Assembly: GCA_964405465.1 (NCBI GenBank)
Contig: CAYONZ010000061.1
Location: forward strand, 1-18,827
Reading direction: 5' to 3'
Origin: CAYONZ01 sp964405465
Lineage (GTDB): Bacteria > Bdellovibrionota > Bdellovibrionia > Bdellovibrionales > JAMPXM01
DNA: 18,827 bases
Part shown: positions 1 through 7,446 of the stretch, in pieces
Numbering within the stretch: the first letter of the stretch is position 1
How the letters are laid out: each line of letters starts with the position of its first letter
Position numbers and translations under genes: made by a program
The notes under the pieces: generated by a model
The model's database searches: none
What the model was told of the DNA's origin: nothing
What the model saw: only the letters and a program-made list of their open reading frames with translations

Positions 1-1055
1 CCCGCTCGATAAAATGGAGACCACCATCTGGAGGCATTTTTACGAATACCATATTCAAATCCCCAGGCTTTGTTTTGTCCATAGATTCCACTGCTAGGCA
101 TGTAGTTAGAAAAATTTCTTTGTTTAGAGTTGAGCTCAAAAAACCGCAGAGCAAACTGTTGAGCGGAATCACCTTTTTTCTTTTGCACGATGAGCACCCC
201 ACCGTTGGATTCGAGAGATCGCTCATGAAGGTGCCAATTTGAGTGCCAAAAAGCTCCGGGGCCGCCGCCGGCTGACACAATCAATTGCCAACGAGGTACA
301 AAATCATCTTCAGTCGTTGCGACCGATTTAATGGGCGCTTTAGGTTGTTTCCAGGTCACTCCCTCTTTGGGAGACTTCCAGTTGTTGTTGAATTGCCAGC
401 GTTCAAGCTCCGGTGGTTGCGTTGCAAGACTGACCCACTTTTTATTTTGTTCGTGTGGGTCAGAGGTCTGCCAGATTTCAAAGGGCTTTGCTGGCAGTCT
501 ATGGCCTTGGGTCATCACGTTGCCGCGAAGAAGAATAAAGCGTTGGTCGTCGAACAGAATTTCGCCAGTTGAAGTCAGTTCATAAGTGGTGTTGTTATAA
601 ATGAATTTTATTGAGTTTTGTCCTGTAATGACTCGCAGAGCGTTGCCCGAGATCTGCCACGGTTTTTCACCATTCGGTGCTGAAATTTTCGCTGGTCCAT
701 AGATGACTATGGTTTGCAGCTCTTTTGTTTTGATTTTCGCTATCGAGGCGGGATTGAGAGCAAAGGTTTCACCCTCATAAAGCGGAGCTTGAAACTCAAG
801 TTGAGTGCGGGAGTCTCCATCTACACGCTGAAAAAGCCCCTCGGTGTATTGCACGATTCCTTGAAACCGAATGTCGGGGTGCGAATTGGTTGATTGGGAT
901 GTTGGTTCAGGCTGGGCCTGTTTGGTTTGCGGTAGCTCTGTTTGCCCCTGTTCAGTTTGCGCATGTGAAAGACTTGAAATTCCTGCGCAAAGGCTGGCAA
1001 AAAATATTTTCTTGAGCACAACAATTGGATCAAATGAACTCATCGATTTTTTCAT
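1..1055 (-). CDS. Secreted protein, FecR-like N-terminal part, 3' end outside window (partial)
   Basis: An open frame of 351 codons runs off the left edge with no stop. I chose ATG at 1055; an ATG at 1043 in the same frame is also possible. Residues 10-32 form a signal peptide (hydrophobic stretch IFFASLCAGISS, cleavage after SHA). Residues 33-60 are a Gln/Pro/Thr-rich linker. Residues 60-185 are beta-rich and resemble a FecR-type domain (YEGETFALNPASIAKI, then short paired strands). This is a resemblance, not a firm match. From residue 255 on (RWQLIVSAGGGPGAFW and following) alternating hydrophobic residues and many aromatics suggest the start of an outer-membrane barrel. It starts 43 bases after the chemoreceptor stop with no terminator between, so the two are probably co-transcribed. 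The function is unknown; envelope location is likely. Confidence 0.75.
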   Translation of the reverse strand, partial: MKKSMSSFDPIVVLKKIFFASLCAGISSLSHAQTEQGQTELPQTKQAQPEPTSQSTNSHPDIRFQGIVQYTEGLFQRVDGDSRTQLEFQAPLYEGETFALNPASIAKIKTKELQTIVIYGPAKISAPNGEKPWQISGNALRVITGQNSIKFIYNNTTYELTSTGEILFDDQRFILLRGNVMTQGHRLPAKPFEIWQTSDPHEQNKKWVSLATQPPELERWQFNNNWKSPKEGVTWKQPKAPIKSVATTEDDFVPRWQLIVSAGGGPGAFWHSNWHLHERSLESNGGVLIVQKKKGDSAQQFALRFFELNSKQRNFSNYMPSSGIYGQNKAWGFEYGIRKNASRWWSPFYRA

Positions 1056-1071
1056 CTCGAGTTCATTTGAT
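1029..1071 (-). promoter_or_regulatory. Perfect 13-bp inverted repeat around a start codon
   Basis: ATCAAATGAACTC (1029-1041) and GAGTTCATTTGAT (1059-1071) are exact reverse complements, separated by 17 bases. In the minus-strand mRNA this gives a 13-bp stem whose loop carries the ATG at 1053-1055. The alternative ATG (1041-1043) sits at the foot of the loop. No strong Shine-Dalgarno is present; what purines there are lie in the stem or at its edge. A translation-control hairpin is an inference; a DNA operator is an alternative. Confidence 0.55.
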
Positions 1072-1098
1072 TTTCAGATCAACAAAATGTCAAACGGA

Positions 1099-2079
1099 TT
1101 ATGCTGCTGATTTGTCTGTATCTGAGCTGGTTATATTTTTCAGACTGCCCACCAATTTGTGGAGATCGCCAGAATGGGTTGAGAGCTCTTCCGAAGTGGA
1201 TTTAGTCTCAAGACAGTACTTGCGATTTTCTTGGTTGGACGAATCGAGTAGGTGAATTGCCGACTGAATTTCAGACACGCCTAGGGACTGTTCCTTGGTT
1301 GCCGAGAGAATGTCTGCACACATGGCCTGTGACTCAAATGCCTTTTGCACGACATCTTCTAAAATCTGGTGACACCCATCAGCCTTTTCGACTCCATCTT
1401 TGAGATTGAGTTGTGAGTCTTTGATTCGAAATTCTACTTTCTCTTTAGATTCCGCTGCAATTTCGCGCATCATATTTGAACTTCGTTCAATAATGGTTCC
1501 AATTTCAACCGAGGCTTCTCCGCTGACTTTTGCAAGTTTACCGATTTCCTCTGCTACCACCGAGAAACCCTTGCCATGTTCTCCGGCCCGAGCTGCTTCC
1601 ACCGAGGCATTGAAGGACAAAAGCTTTGTTTGAAAAACGATGTCATTGATAATCTGTGTTTTCGACTTAACTTCGGTCATGATTTGCGTCAACGCTTCCA
1701 AATTTTGGGCGTTCGATTGGACCACAGAACCGATTTCGTGATTGCTCTGTTCGATTTTTTGAATCGCTTTTACCACTTGTTGAACTGCGGTTTTTCCCTG
1801 TTGTGCAAGTTCAGCCGTTTCACTTGAAATACGACTCGCATGTTCCGCACTCTCGTTGTTTCGAGCCATCATTTCACTTAATTCGGTTACAGCTGAAGCA
1901 ACCTGTTGAACTGCTCCTGCCTCTTGAGTTGAAGTTTTAGTTAACGCATCTGAGACTTCACTGAGTCTTTCTGAAGTTTGTGCCACAAACTCGGTCTCAC
2001 TTTGTAAACCACTGACTGCTGTTGAAATCGGTTTCACTACCTTTGTTGATGTGCGCTTGGCAGAAAGTAACGACACCAT
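1099..2079 (-). CDS. Methyl-accepting chemotaxis protein, signalling half (split gene)
   Basis: This is the cytoplasmic part of a chemoreceptor, which binds CheA and CheW and controls flagellar or gliding motility. Residues 141-183 hold the hairpin tip (INDIVFQTKLLSFNASVEAA, then RAGEHGKGFSVVAEE), flanked by long heptad helices rich in Ala, Ser, Glu and Gln where methylation would occur. The frame is continuous upstream into LSFAIAIILMVSLLSAKR, the second membrane segment, but a TGA at 2107-2109 separates it from the sensor half. The ATG at 2079 lies inside that membrane segment and has no Shine-Dalgarno, so it is unlikely to be a natural start. Only the Pro of a HAMP first helix (VVKPISTAV) is seen; a full HAMP domain is missing. 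Either this is a recent nonsense mutant or the stop is read through. Confidence 0.85.
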   Translation of the reverse strand: MVSLLSAKRTSTKVVKPISTAVSGLQSETEFVAQTSERLSEVSDALTKTSTQEAGAVQQVASAVTELSEMMARNNESAEHASRISSETAELAQQGKTAVQQVVKAIQKIEQSNHEIGSVVQSNAQNLEALTQIMTEVKSKTQIINDIVFQTKLLSFNASVEAARAGEHGKGFSVVAEEIGKLAKVSGEASVEIGTIIERSSNMMREIAAESKEKVEFRIKDSQLNLKDGVEKADGCHQILEDVVQKAFESQAMCADILSATKEQSLGVSEIQSAIHLLDSSNQENRKYCLETKSTSEELSTHSGDLHKLVGSLKNITSSDTDKSAA

Positions 2080-2106
2080 AAGAATAATGGCTATCGCGAA
2101 GCTCAG

Positions 2107-2109
2107 TCA
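2107..2109 (-). other. In-frame TGA inside the chemoreceptor gene
   Basis: Codons run ...AAT GAA ATC TGA CTG AGC TTC GCG ATA... in one unbroken frame. Nine codons separate the stop from the ATG at 2079, and they encode the first half of the second membrane helix. No base has to be added or removed to join the halves, so this is a nonsense codon and not a frameshift. The base after the stop is C, and UGA-C is known as a leaky context in bacteria. A sequencing error, a pseudogene or readthrough all fit. Confidence 0.85.
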
Positions 2110-2706
2110 GATTTCATTTTGCCGCGTGACTCTTTTGACATCCGCCTCGATGTCGTCCACATAAACACCATTACCGATAACCCATCCCCAGGGTTCAAAT
2201 AATTTTACAAAGGAAATTTTTGGCGATGGCGCTTCAGCTCCCGGTTTCGGCCACATATAGTGAACCGATCCAGCACCTTTCTCTTTTGCTACACGTGCAA
2301 ACTCAACAAAGATTTGAACTCCGTTGGGGTCTTTCATTTCTCCAGCAGGTTTGCCATCGAGTTCGGGCTTAGTTGGATGCATGATGATCGTAGGAGTTAA
2401 ATCGTTGATCCAAAAATACTCCTGATCGTGGTAGCGCAGGTCCTTGACGATACTCTTTGCTTGGTTTTGAGCTTCTTCTTTTGAAATTTTTCCGTCCTGT
2501 GCGAGTGTTTGGAAGTGTTCAAGAATTTTAAAAACCGATTCAACTGCCACTTTTGTGTTCTCCTCACGTTCATGGCGGATTCTTGATGCGAGCTCGGGAA
2601 TCAAACCAAAGAGCACCAGAGCGATAACAGGTGTGGCTGAAAGTACAGTGTAAAAGATCGATTGCACCAATAAGCGATTGTTGTTTATCCATTTTGTGAT
2701 CTTCAT
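2107..2706 (-). CDS. Methyl-accepting chemotaxis protein, membrane and Cache sensor half (split gene)
   Basis: This is the sensor half of the chemoreceptor, 199 residues up to the TGA. Residues 12-38 are a membrane helix (IFYTVLSATPVIALVLFGLI). Residues 45-185 are a periplasmic single-Cache type domain, with the family signature around 94-120 (DQEYFWINDLTPTIIMHPTK, then PELDGK) and WGWVIGNGVYVDDIE at 173-187. Cache domains of this class bind small organic ligands; the ligand here cannot be told. I chose ATG 2706 because GGAG lies 8 bases upstream and the protein then begins with a normal short charged segment. The frame stays open to ATG 2808, which would add 34 residues of poor character. 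With the downstream half it would make a typical 535-codon receptor. Confidence 0.82.
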   Translation of the reverse strand: MKITKWINNNRLLVQSIFYTVLSATPVIALVLFGLIPELASRIRHEREENTKVAVESVFKILEHFQTLAQDGKISKEEAQNQAKSIVKDLRYHDQEYFWINDLTPTIIMHPTKPELDGKPAGEMKDPNGVQIFVEFARVAKEKGAGSVHYMWPKPGAEAPSPKISFVKLFEPWGWVIGNGVYVDDIEADVKRVTRQNEI

Positions 2707-3150
2707 TAAACGCTCCGTCGGTTTTTCAGATTGCATGCCAAATGAGCTTGAAATGAACTCTGGGCTCGCAGATTTCTCCGGTCCAAATTTCAGTCTAGCT
2801 GTCGACACTCGTGTTTTCTCTTCGGAATTCTTTGTAAAAAGGTCGAGAGAATTTTTTGAGTTCTGAACAAAGGTTCACAGTTTGCGAGAGAAACTTTGAA
2901 TCATGTTTGTTTGGCGAGAGGTTTAATTTTCATGACCGTTCAGTTTTTAGACACCAGTTAAACTTGCGCTGGCGAATGTCGTGAATCCTAGATTCGTATG
3001 GGCTCGCAATTACGAACAATTCAGGATGGAACGGTACGGAGAAATGGACTTCCATACCTTGGTCCTGCTTTTGCAAATCCCAATGTGAGGTGAATTGTTC
3101 GAGGGTCATTTTTTCGCGAGGGGAATTCGCGAGAATGAATAGGGTGAGAA
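2707..3150. other. Divergent intergenic region between chemoreceptor and protease genes
   Basis: No convincing gene is seen here. It must hold the promoters of both divergent genes, but I cannot name boxes with confidence. GCGAGAG occurs twice (2884-2890 and 2914-2920, 30 bases apart), and related TCGCGAGG and TCGCGAGA lie close to the protease start. TCGCGA at 3114-3119 and 3127-3132 can form a 6-bp stem with a 7-base loop just upstream of the protease ribosome binding site. A 14-codon frame at 3044-3088 has a GGAG before it but nothing else in its favour. Confidence 0.4.
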
Positions 3151-4581
3151 ATGAAAAAGGGGATGTGGGATCAAGCGTTTGGCGCGCTTGTTGGGACGTG
3201 CGTCGTCGTAGCTTCGCTGAACGGTTGTTCGGGACAAAAGAGTGAACCTAAAAACTATCCGCGACAGCCAGAAATAGTTTCCTTCAAATCTGACGAAGAA
3301 GCAAAATCTGCATTTGAATCAGCCAAATTACTTTGTGGTAAGAGTGGAAGCTGCCCAGACAATATTGGAAGTCTAATGTTTCAGCAGGGAGCTGAGGTCG
3401 ATATTTGTACAGCATTCTTGGTGAGCCCTCAAGTCGTGATGACCAATAGTCACTGTTTGCCTGAGGCGGCTGACACGGCGAGGACCATCGCTGGCCAGGA
3501 GGCAAAACTAATTGGTGGTGTGATTTTTAAAGATCAAAAACAGGTTATACCAATTAAACAAATATTGTTTTCATCGAAGTTGGGTGTGAGTCCATTAGGC
3601 CCGGCATGGGAACAAGATTATGCCTTCCTTGAAATTTCTGAAGCCTTGACTGGACGTAAACCTGTTGAGATTTCTCGTGATGGTCTCAAGGACAACGAAA
3701 ATTATCGAGTCTTGCGTGTCGAAACACCCAGTGACAAATCGTTGACACGGGAGATCTCTGAAGTGAAATGTAAGGCCGTTCAAGGCTCTCAAGATTCTCC
3801 TGGTTTTGTTCAAGATCAACAGCCTATCGCAGTTCTTAGTCGTTGCGTTTTGAGACACGGCAATTCAGGTTCCCCGGTGTTTTCTAGTGATAACAAAGTG
3901 GTTGCCATTATAAGTGCGATGTCTCGGCTTTCTGGATCGAATGCTGCATTATCCATGTACCGCCAAGACTTGGGCGAGCATCAAGAGCGAGAGGAAATTT
4001 CACTTAATCTTGCCACCAATATGTCTTGTGTGAAGTTTCCAAAAGAGGTGTCGGTGTTGGCGCGGCCTGGGCTCTGCGACAATCCTTTGGGAAAGAATGA
4101 AGTAGACAAAGTGATAGCGGCTCGAAATCTGTTTTTGGCTGGAGTACAGAGTGAATTGGAAGTCACCTTGGCAAAGAAGCTTCGAGAATCAAGTGAACGT
4201 GCCTCTGGAGGCGTTTCATGGAGTTCTCACCAAGATGCCGCTCAAGGGGATTATGCCAAACAGGGATTTGTATCACGAATTGCAGTCGAGCCAAAATGCC
4301 TTGTCACACCAATTCTTCAAACTAGAGCCTTTGATTTGAAGAACTTTTTTGTGCGCAAACGTCTCGATCAAGATGGGCGACTGTCCTTGACGCATTTTTC
4401 AGTGACTGCTGTTCGCGTTCTATTGGCAGCGACAAAGCCCGATGCTTCTGGAGGTTCCTCTGAAGTGACGATTGTAAAAAATGAGGCGCTTCCTGAGTGG
4501 TTTGGCAATGATTGGCAGACTTCGTTATGGAGTAGATCCAAGTTTTTGTTGAAGATCTGTCCTGCTGAAGAAAGAAAATGA
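3151..4581 (+). CDS. Trypsin-fold serine protease, probable lipoprotein
   Basis: This is a 476-residue exported serine endopeptidase. A type II signal peptide ends at Cys26 (ASLNGC), an acceptable though not ideal lipobox, so the protein is probably lipid-anchored. The catalytic triad is visible: His101 in VVMTNSHCLP, Asp156 in WEQDYAFLEIS and Ser239 in RHGNSGSPVF. The spelling is closer to the V8/bacterial trypsin-like group than to mammalian trypsin. Extra cysteines (62, 68, 86, 102, 207, 232) could form disulfides in the periplasm or outside. Residues 290-476 lie beyond the protease fold and match nothing I recognise. The start is backed by AGGGTGAG just upstream. The gene stands alone: 239 bases without a clear terminator separate it from the next gene. 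In a predatory lineage a prey-directed role is possible, but that is inference. Confidence 0.85.
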   Translation: MKKGMWDQAFGALVGTCVVVASLNGCSGQKSEPKNYPRQPEIVSFKSDEEAKSAFESAKLLCGKSGSCPDNIGSLMFQQGAEVDICTAFLVSPQVVMTNSHCLPEAADTARTIAGQEAKLIGGVIFKDQKQVIPIKQILFSSKLGVSPLGPAWEQDYAFLEISEALTGRKPVEISRDGLKDNENYRVLRVETPSDKSLTREISEVKCKAVQGSQDSPGFVQDQQPIAVLSRCVLRHGNSGSPVFSSDNKVVAIISAMSRLSGSNAALSMYRQDLGEHQEREEISLNLATNMSCVKFPKEVSVLARPGLCDNPLGKNEVDKVIAARNLFLAGVQSELEVTLAKKLRESSERASGGVSWSSHQDAAQGDYAKQGFVSRIAVEPKCLVTPILQTRAFDLKNFFVRKRLDQDGRLSLTHFSVTAVRVLLAATKPDASGGSSEVTIVKNEALPEWFGNDWQTSLWSRSKFLLKICPAEERK

Positions 4582-4820
4582 TGTCTATTTTGAGCTTGGA
4601 CTACAATATCAAACGGGGGAAGACGTCCTAGTTTTTTGATTAGGCAATCATTGTGCAGTTTTCTGGATTAAATGTTGTGACTATTTTTTAAAGAAGTCAT
4701 GATCGTGTCCTGTCGTTGCAGTATCAAAATTTCGATTTCGAGGTCTAGAAGGCTCAGATGTAAACTTGTCAGCCTTGTATGTTTAATTCAAAATAGTGAA
4801 GGCTAGACAAAGGAGTCTTC

Positions 4821-5582
4821 ATGAAATTTTTTATTTTAACTTTAATGCTTTCAGTAGTATCTGCTCACGCAGACGTCATCAAACTTAGAGCCGACCTATG
4901 GTGTCCATATACATGTGAAGCTGGTGCCGAAAAACCAGGATACATGATTGAAATAGCAAAAATCGTTTTTGAGAAAAAAGGGCATAAAATAGATTATAAA
5001 ACCCAAGATTGGAAAAAAACCCTCGAAGAGGTTCGGAAAGGAATCGTTGATGGAGCCGTCGGCGCAGCAAAGTCGACGGACGTTGGTTTTGAGTATCCTG
5101 ATTCCTCATTGGGTAAAGTTCGACTTCGTTTCTACACTCCTAATAAAGCAACATGGACCTTTAGCGACGCCAAATCTCTCGAGTCGCAACAGTTGGGTGT
5201 GGTCGAAGGTTACACCTACAATGCGACTATCGATCCCTATGTGGCAGCCAATAAAAATAATAGCAAGCGCATTGTTATGTTTACCGGGGACGATGCAGTC
5301 AAAGATGCGATGAGAAAGTTGCACAAAAATGATCTCGCTGTTTACTATGAAGATGAAGGTGTCTTTAGATACTTAGTGAAAGAGTTGGGATTTTCGAGTT
5401 CTGATTTTCGCGTGGCAGGAAGGGTTTCATCGATCGATGATGAACTTGCAATTGGCTTTACCAAGTCGAACCCGAAGTCAAAAGAATGGGCCAAAATACT
5501 TTCTGATGGAGTTGAAGAACTAAGAAAGTCGGGGGAACTCAAAAAGATTTTGGTCAAATACAGCGCAATTGACTGGAAATAA
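4821..5582 (+). CDS. Periplasmic solute-binding protein, SBP_bac_3 (amino-acid type) family
   Basis: This is a 253-residue protein with a clear signal peptide, cut after AHA at residue 17. The mature chain has the two-lobed layout of family 3 extracellular binding proteins: PGYMIEIAKIVFEKKGHKID, DWKKTLEEVRKGIVDGAVGA, the hinge-side segment LGVVEGYTYN, and the C-terminal WAKILSDGVEELRKSGELKK. Near the N terminus WCPYTC (Cys28 and Cys32) may form a small disulfide loop; this spelling occurs in a subgroup of these proteins. AAAGGAG lies 5-6 bases before the ATG. No permease or ATPase gene is adjacent, so it is an orphan: it may serve a transporter encoded elsewhere, or feed a sensor. The upstream 239 bases show no gene. 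The ligand is unknown. Confidence 0.85.
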   Translation: MKFFILTLMLSVVSAHADVIKLRADLWCPYTCEAGAEKPGYMIEIAKIVFEKKGHKIDYKTQDWKKTLEEVRKGIVDGAVGAAKSTDVGFEYPDSSLGKVRLRFYTPNKATWTFSDAKSLESQQLGVVEGYTYNATIDPYVAANKNNSKRIVMFTGDDAVKDAMRKLHKNDLAVYYEDEGVFRYLVKELGFSSSDFRVAGRVSSIDDELAIGFTKSNPKSKEWAKILSDGVEELRKSGELKKILVKYSAIDWK

Positions 5583-5598
5583 TCAAAAAATATCTAGA

Positions 5599-5677
5599 CC
5601 CTGAAGCTCCTTCAGTGTCTCATGAAGCAGTGTCTTAAGGATATGATCAAAATGAATTGATCAAAAAGCTTCAGGGA
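5599..5677 (+). promoter_or_regulatory. Leader with two mutually exclusive hairpins over a ribosome binding site
   Basis: CTGAAG (5601-5606) can pair with CTTCAG at 5610-5615 across a 3-base loop. The same segment, as CCCTGAAGCT (5599-5608), can instead pair perfectly over 10 bp with AGCTTCAGGG (5667-5676). The distal copy overlaps AGGGA (5673-5677), the Shine-Dalgarno of the gene starting at 5684. Between them lies a 9-base direct repeat TGATCAAAA (5644-5652 and 5658-5666). This layout fits an on/off translational switch. Function is inference; no known riboswitch family is recognised. Confidence 0.45.
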
Positions 5678-5683
5678 CTTTGA

Positions 5684-7147
5684 ATGAGTTTGAACATAAA
5701 AGATTTTGCATTGGCCTCTCGAAACGATACGAGAGTATTATCGGTTTGGTTTTTTCGGATGGGTTTGTTTTTGTCGCTTTTTTGTCAGATGTCTTTTTCG
5801 TCGGTGGTGGAATGTGCGGCAACACTTCCTCCACTACAAAATTCACCAGATTCACATTTGCAAATGGAACTTTCTCGTTTTTTAATTCTGCAGAGCAGTT
5901 CGTTGAAAATGGGAGCATTCGCACCTGCTGCGATCCCGCAGCGATGGGCTAACTATCCGACTTCTCGATCGGGCGGTTCGATCAATCAACTGACTCGGGA
6001 GCAGATTCGTGATCGAATCTATTGGCCGATTGTGCAGGTGTCAGGAGCCTCTCTTCTTGACGTAGTAAAAAGTCTTGAGGGCTCGGATCAGGAGGTCGCA
6101 TGTGATCGTCGTTTGCGCGACACCAAACGGCGATTGGCTAGTGCCGTCGATTCTGCAACTGACGACGTGAATCGATGGTTGCGGAATCAGCCAACCGGGC
6201 TTGATCCAAATTACCAAGCCGTTGCTCTAGGTAAACTTCAAGTTTTTGAGAGAGTCACGCCATTGCCAGAGCCACAAGGTTGGCACGAGGGGGTCGTTGG
6301 TTGGGAGCAGGTCGAGCAGTTTTATTCGAGAATTGAGAATACGAGCATTGATGCCAACTGGCTCTGGTTTTCAATTTGGGTTCGATCGTTGGTTCTTGAT
6401 GATTTAAGGCGACTCAAATTCAATGTGAGCTTTGTGTTTGATGAGCACTCAGGGAACACCAGCAAAGAGGTCGAGGCGTTGATTACTGCTTGTGTTGTTG
6501 ATCAAACTTGCATACGTCCGATGTTCAGTCCCATGCAGAATTCATTTTTAAGGCGCGATTTAAAAATGAGGCAGTGGCTGGCGGACATAGAGAAAATCTA
6601 TTCTTTAGATCCAGGAGATAGGGCGCGTAAGTCGAAACGGCTCTGGAGTCTTATCGCAGATCGCTTGCAACTTGAGCGAGAGAAACGATTTGCGCATATG
6701 AAAAATACTGAGGTTTCACGGGTAAACCGAGATACTTTTCGTGTGCGAATGGATGCTCATGATTTTCAAGGTTTTGAACAGCAACTCTCGGATTGGATGG
6801 AATCGGTTTGGACCAATGGTTCAATGAAAGTCGAAATAGAATGGAAGAAGAGGCAAGACGGTGACAATGGTATTTTCTATTTTGAAGCAGACCCTTCTGG
6901 AGGCGGCCGGAGTCTAACTTGGCTCGATGAGAAAAAAATCACTGTAAGTCATGGTGCCTATACAGCGACTCTGGCCCATGAGCTTGGGCATGTCTTGGGG
7001 TTTCAAGATCAATACTTTGAGATATTTGAGGAACCTCGCTGTGAATACCGAATGCGTTTGAATGATGAAGATGTCATGTCTAATCCCTTTATGGGTTCCG
7101 CAACTGCCGAGGAATGGCTTGAACTGCAGCGTTTGGCTCCAATGTAG
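5684..7147 (+). CDS. Metzincin-like zinc metalloprotease, exported
   Basis: A 487-residue protein with an N-terminal export signal (MGLFLSLFCQMSFSSVVECA near residues 26-45). The C-terminal zinc site is HELGHVLGFQD: His432, catalytic Glu433, His436 and Asp442, the HExxHxxGxxD form seen in snapalysin-type peptidases, where most metzincins have a third His. DVMSNP with Met465 could be the Met-turn. The 380 residues before the catalytic region match nothing I know; they are Arg- and Trp-rich and may be a propeptide or a targeting domain. I chose ATG 5684 because AGGGA precedes it by 6 bases; ATG 5759 would give a tidier signal peptide but has no good ribosome site. The gene follows the binding-protein gene by 101 bases, through a structured leader. 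The substrate is unknown. Confidence 0.8.
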   Translation: MSLNIKDFALASRNDTRVLSVWFFRMGLFLSLFCQMSFSSVVECAATLPPLQNSPDSHLQMELSRFLILQSSSLKMGAFAPAAIPQRWANYPTSRSGGSINQLTREQIRDRIYWPIVQVSGASLLDVVKSLEGSDQEVACDRRLRDTKRRLASAVDSATDDVNRWLRNQPTGLDPNYQAVALGKLQVFERVTPLPEPQGWHEGVVGWEQVEQFYSRIENTSIDANWLWFSIWVRSLVLDDLRRLKFNVSFVFDEHSGNTSKEVEALITACVVDQTCIRPMFSPMQNSFLRRDLKMRQWLADIEKIYSLDPGDRARKSKRLWSLIADRLQLEREKRFAHMKNTEVSRVNRDTFRVRMDAHDFQGFEQQLSDWMESVWTNGSMKVEIEWKKRQDGDNGIFYFEADPSGGGRSLTWLDEKKITVSHGAYTATLAHELGHVLGFQDQYFEIFEEPRCEYRMRLNDEDVMSNPFMGSATAEEWLELQRLAPM

Positions 7148-7446
7148 TTTGAGATATTTTTTTGGTAAGTATGCTGCGAATTTTTTCCAGAGTTGTAGCA
7201 GAATTTTAGTTTAGTGGCCTTCGACCATTCTTCAGTTCCTTGAGAGAAGTTCATGACTGTCAAAACTCTTGTCAGTTTGGATGCGCTGAACGCGCATTTG
7301 TTGCACTTGAAGTTCAATTTTCTCCGGCAGAATTTTCACCGGCAATTCTATTGCGATAGAAGTTGCGAAACAGTAAAACCATACGTCTAGACTAGGGTCA
7401 GAGTTAGAGAGTAATTCTGATTTCGCTCAATTGTTGGGGTGATGTC
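7148..7446 (+). other. Intergenic region with several small hairpins
   Basis: No gene is seen. Three compact inverted repeats occur: ACTGTCAAAACTCTTGTCAGT (7256-7276, one mismatch in the stem, written here in full as ACTG-T-CAA / TTG-T-CAGT), ATGCGC / GCGCAT (7281-7297, 5-base loop) followed by TTTGTT, and TTCTAT / ATAGAA (7346-7361, TGCG loop). The second may end transcription of the protease gene. CCGGCA occurs twice (7324 and 7338 regions). The promoter of the next gene should lie in the last 100 bases, but I cannot fix it. Confidence 0.35.

Noticed and set aside
285..585. Two plus-strand frames of 84 and 95 codons
   Set aside because: They lie opposite the secreted protein gene, which has a signal peptide and a long open frame; neither has a ribosome site or protein-like composition.
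821..1033. A 70-codon minus-strand frame
   Set aside because: It lies in another frame of the same strand as the secreted protein, which continues open for 351 codons.
1099..2706. Two independent genes, a Cache protein and a soluble receptor
   Set aside because: The halves are in the same frame, the gap encodes the missing part of a membrane helix, and the second half has no ribosome site, so a single interrupted gene is the better reading.
3044..3088. A 14-codon frame (MDFHTLVLLLQIPM) with GGAG before it, upstream of the protease gene
   Set aside because: Too short to judge, no repeated regulatory codons and no attenuator structure after it.
7009..7317. A 102-codon minus-strand frame reaching into the intergenic region
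   Set aside because: It overlaps the zinc-site coding region of the metalloprotease, has a Ser/Lys-rich random look and no ribosome site.
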